Source: an uncultured Prevotella sp. (lineage in GTDB: Bacteria > Bacteroidota > Bacteroidia > Bacteroidales > Bacteroidaceae). Taken from it: a stretch of DNA of 7,017 nucleotides. The notes below the pieces were generated by a model, which was given only the letters and a program-made list of their open reading frames with translations, had not been told where the DNA came from and ran no database searches. Of this stretch, positions 5,510 to 7,017 are shown one piece after another. The stretch spans positions 1 to 7,017 of the forward strand of contig CAKQCV010000104.1 of NCBI GenBank assembly GCA_934217675.1, given 5' to 3'. Positions within the stretch are counted from its first letter, which is position 1, and the number at the start of each line of letters is the position of its first letter. Both the position numbers and the translations under genes were made by a program.

Positions 5510-7017
5510 TTATTTGTTCATCGGATACGTCCATATACCATAAGAGAAGGCGTCAGCCCATGGCTGTGGCTTCGCTTCGCCGTTGCGCCACCACTGTCCG
5601 ATATTTGCAAAAGGAGTAAGGATGAGTTCTACTGCATTACCTTTGTACGTGCCTTTCGCCTTGAAGCATCCTGCCATCATCGACGAGTCGACCTTTCCGA
5701 TAGCAACTGGCAGCGACGATGTGTCGAAACGGATGTCCTTGAGTATGTCGCAATCGTCGTTGTGCAATTGAGGATTCCACACCATGTCAACGCAATATAC
5801 TACCGGTCCGCGAAGAAAAGCGCAAGGAATATTCTTTGTTGGTTTCTCGCGATACATAATCTCTCCGTCTTTCAGATAGTATTTCTCGTAGTCGGCATGA
5901 TGTTCGCGCATTATCCAACGCTCCTCCATAGGGAACGTTAGTTCCACGATGTCGCTTTTCGACCATTTCCTGTTTATCTTGAGGTAGCTGCCAGACTTTA
6001 CACCGTCAATGGATTTTCCGTTGAGCTTAGCTGATGGATTTTTACACCATGATGGGATGCGGAGACAAAGTTCCTTGTCGCAGCCTTGGCTAAAGCGGAT
6101 GGAGATATTGCCGTCGGCAGGATAGTTGCTCTCGATGTCAAACTTAAAGTCTTTGCCGTTGTAGTTTGACCCCACATACTGGTTGATGTAGAATTCCTTT
6201 TCGCGCTCGGCATAGAAGAATGTAGGCAACAGTGATATAATGCGGTGTCCGCTTGCTGTGCAGCAGTCGGGACCATGGAAGTATCCGGCAGGTTTCACAC
6301 CGTTGGGTGCTGTATGGTAGCGACAAGAACCCTTTTCGGCATCCTGAGCGGCAAACACGTGGTTAATCATCAGTCGTTCCATGGCATCGGCATACTTCGT
6401 GTCGCCGGTGAGCTGAAGGAGCATCTGTGTAAGTTGCATCCACGACATGGTGGCACAGGTCTCGATGATGTTTCCGCTGAGTGGTTTGATATATCCCGGT
6501 TCGTAGTGTTCTGCTACGCTCACTCCGCCTGTGATATACATCTGTCGGCTGGCAATATCGTTCCATGCTCCTTCCACCTTTCTCAATAGCGACTTGTCGC
6601 CAGTTATACGGTAAAGGCGAAGAAAGCCCATGAAGTTCATGTGGAAAGTGTGGGCATGAACATATGGTTGCAGTTTGTCAACACCGAGCTTGCCGTCGGC
6701 AACGGAGTCAAGGCGCGAGAATGCGTCCCATCCTCCCCATTTGTCTATATTGCCAACTACCCATTTCGACCAGTCAAGGTATTTCTTCTTTCCCGTAATT
6801 TCATACAGACGTGCTATAGGGTCGGCAAGCAATGTGCCCTCCCAGGCATAGTGCACGCTGTGACCGGCGAAATCGCTTTGCCCAGACAATACCTTGCCCT
6901 TATTCTCCGGATAACGTAAAGTCTTAGAAGGCCAGAATTCATTCTTTCCCGGACCGAAGTTGTCGAGGAAGTATCCGGCAAGTTTCTCCACAGATTTCAG
7001 AGCCGTCTTGTCGCCGG
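5510..7017 (-). CDS. GH127/DUF1680-type beta-L-arabinofuranosidase-like glycosidase (5' end beyond window)
   Basis: The frame stays open to the right edge (GDKTALKS precedes the internal GTG at 6991), so the true start is outside the window and about 500 residues are visible. Numbering from the Val at 6991, the catalytic pattern of GH127 enzymes is present. E161 (in AEHYEPG) lies 16 residues before E177-T-C179, matching the Glu322 and Glu338/Cys340 spacing of the Bifidobacterium enzyme HypBA1. C243-C244 (in GPDCCTASG) match the zinc ligand and nucleophile pair Cys417/Cys418. In that enzyme a zinc-bound Cys is the nucleophile and Glu322 the acid/base. Alpha-helical barrel segments precede these residues, and a beta-rich C-terminal part follows, with LCLRIPSWC (308-316), LKINRKWSKSDIVEL (337-351) and RGPVVYCVD (394-402), typical of DUF1680 proteins. 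It would release L-arabinofuranose or a related sugar from plant glycans, probably in the periplasm or outside the cell, but the signal region is not visible. Related families such as GH146 are possible. Confidence 0.9.
   Translation of the reverse strand, partial: GDKTALKSVEKLAGYFLDNFGPGKNEFWPSKTLRYPENKGKVLSGQSDFAGHSVHYAWEGTLLADPIARLYEITGKKKYLDWSKWVVGNIDKWGGWDAFSRLDSVADGKLGVDKLQPYVHAHTFHMNFMGFLRLYRITGDKSLLRKVEGAWNDIASRQMYITGGVSVAEHYEPGYIKPLSGNIIETCATMSWMQLTQMLLQLTGDTKYADAMERLMINHVFAAQDAEKGSCRYHTAPNGVKPAGYFHGPDCCTASGHRIISLLPTFFYAEREKEFYINQYVGSNYNGKDFKFDIESNYPADGNISIRFSQGCDKELCLRIPSWCKNPSAKLNGKSIDGVKSGSYLKINRKWSKSDIVELTFPMEERWIMREHHADYEKYYLKDGEIMYREKPTKNIPCAFLRGPVVYCVDMVWNPQLHNDDCDILKDIRFDTSSLPVAIGKVDSSMMAGCFKAKGTYKGNAVELILTPFANIGQWWRNGEAKPQPWADAFSYGIWTYPMNK

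Noticed and set aside
5428..5619. Plus-strand frame of 63 residues
   Set aside because: It overlaps both the 52-residue gene in another frame and the 3' end of the glycosidase on the opposite strand, and it has no recognisable protein pattern.

Overview
The window looks like a chromosomal piece from a Bacteroidota genome, most likely Prevotellaceae (Prevotella/Segatella type). The signs are AT-rich gene starts without good Shine-Dalgarno sites, several matches to the Bacteroidota -7 promoter element TAnnTTTG with an upstream TTG/TTTG, a secreted protein ending in what looks like a type IX secretion (T9SS) sorting domain, and a GH127/DUF1680-type glycosidase. The genus is an inference from sequence style, not a search result.

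Layout, left to right. (1) 1-283, minus strand: the first 94 codons of a His/Cys-rich small membrane protein that runs off the left edge, with its promoter at 385-414. (2) 284-1198: a 0.9 kb gene-free stretch. It holds that promoter, a possible orphan plus-strand promoter (549-577), a striking perfect 39-bp inverted repeat (778-816 / 862-900) built of iterated TTGCGCCA units, and the promoter of the next gene. (3) 1199-3526, plus: a 775-residue exported protein with seven N-x-LYIGT-like strands, suggesting a beta-propeller, and a C-terminal sorting-type domain. (4) 3566-3613: a strong hairpin terminator with T-tracts on both strands, shared with the convergent gene. (5) 3675-5138, minus: a full-length DUF1846 (UPF0371) protein. 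(6) 5139-5321: a divergent promoter region. (7) 5322-5480, plus: a 52-residue conserved-looking small protein with its own promoter. (8) 5510-7017, minus: the C-terminal three quarters or so of a GH127/DUF1680 beta-L-arabinofuranosidase-like enzyme with all expected active-site residues; its start lies beyond the right edge.

The genes look like independent transcription units rather than one pathway. Three have recognisable promoters of their own and strands alternate. The glycosidase fits plant-glycan (arabinose-containing polymer or glycoprotein) breakdown typical of gut or rumen Bacteroidota. The exported propeller protein is probably delivered to the cell surface or outside the cell. The His/Cys-rich membrane protein may concern metals. 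The most unusual structure is the inverted repeat at 778-900, which no gene in the window explains.
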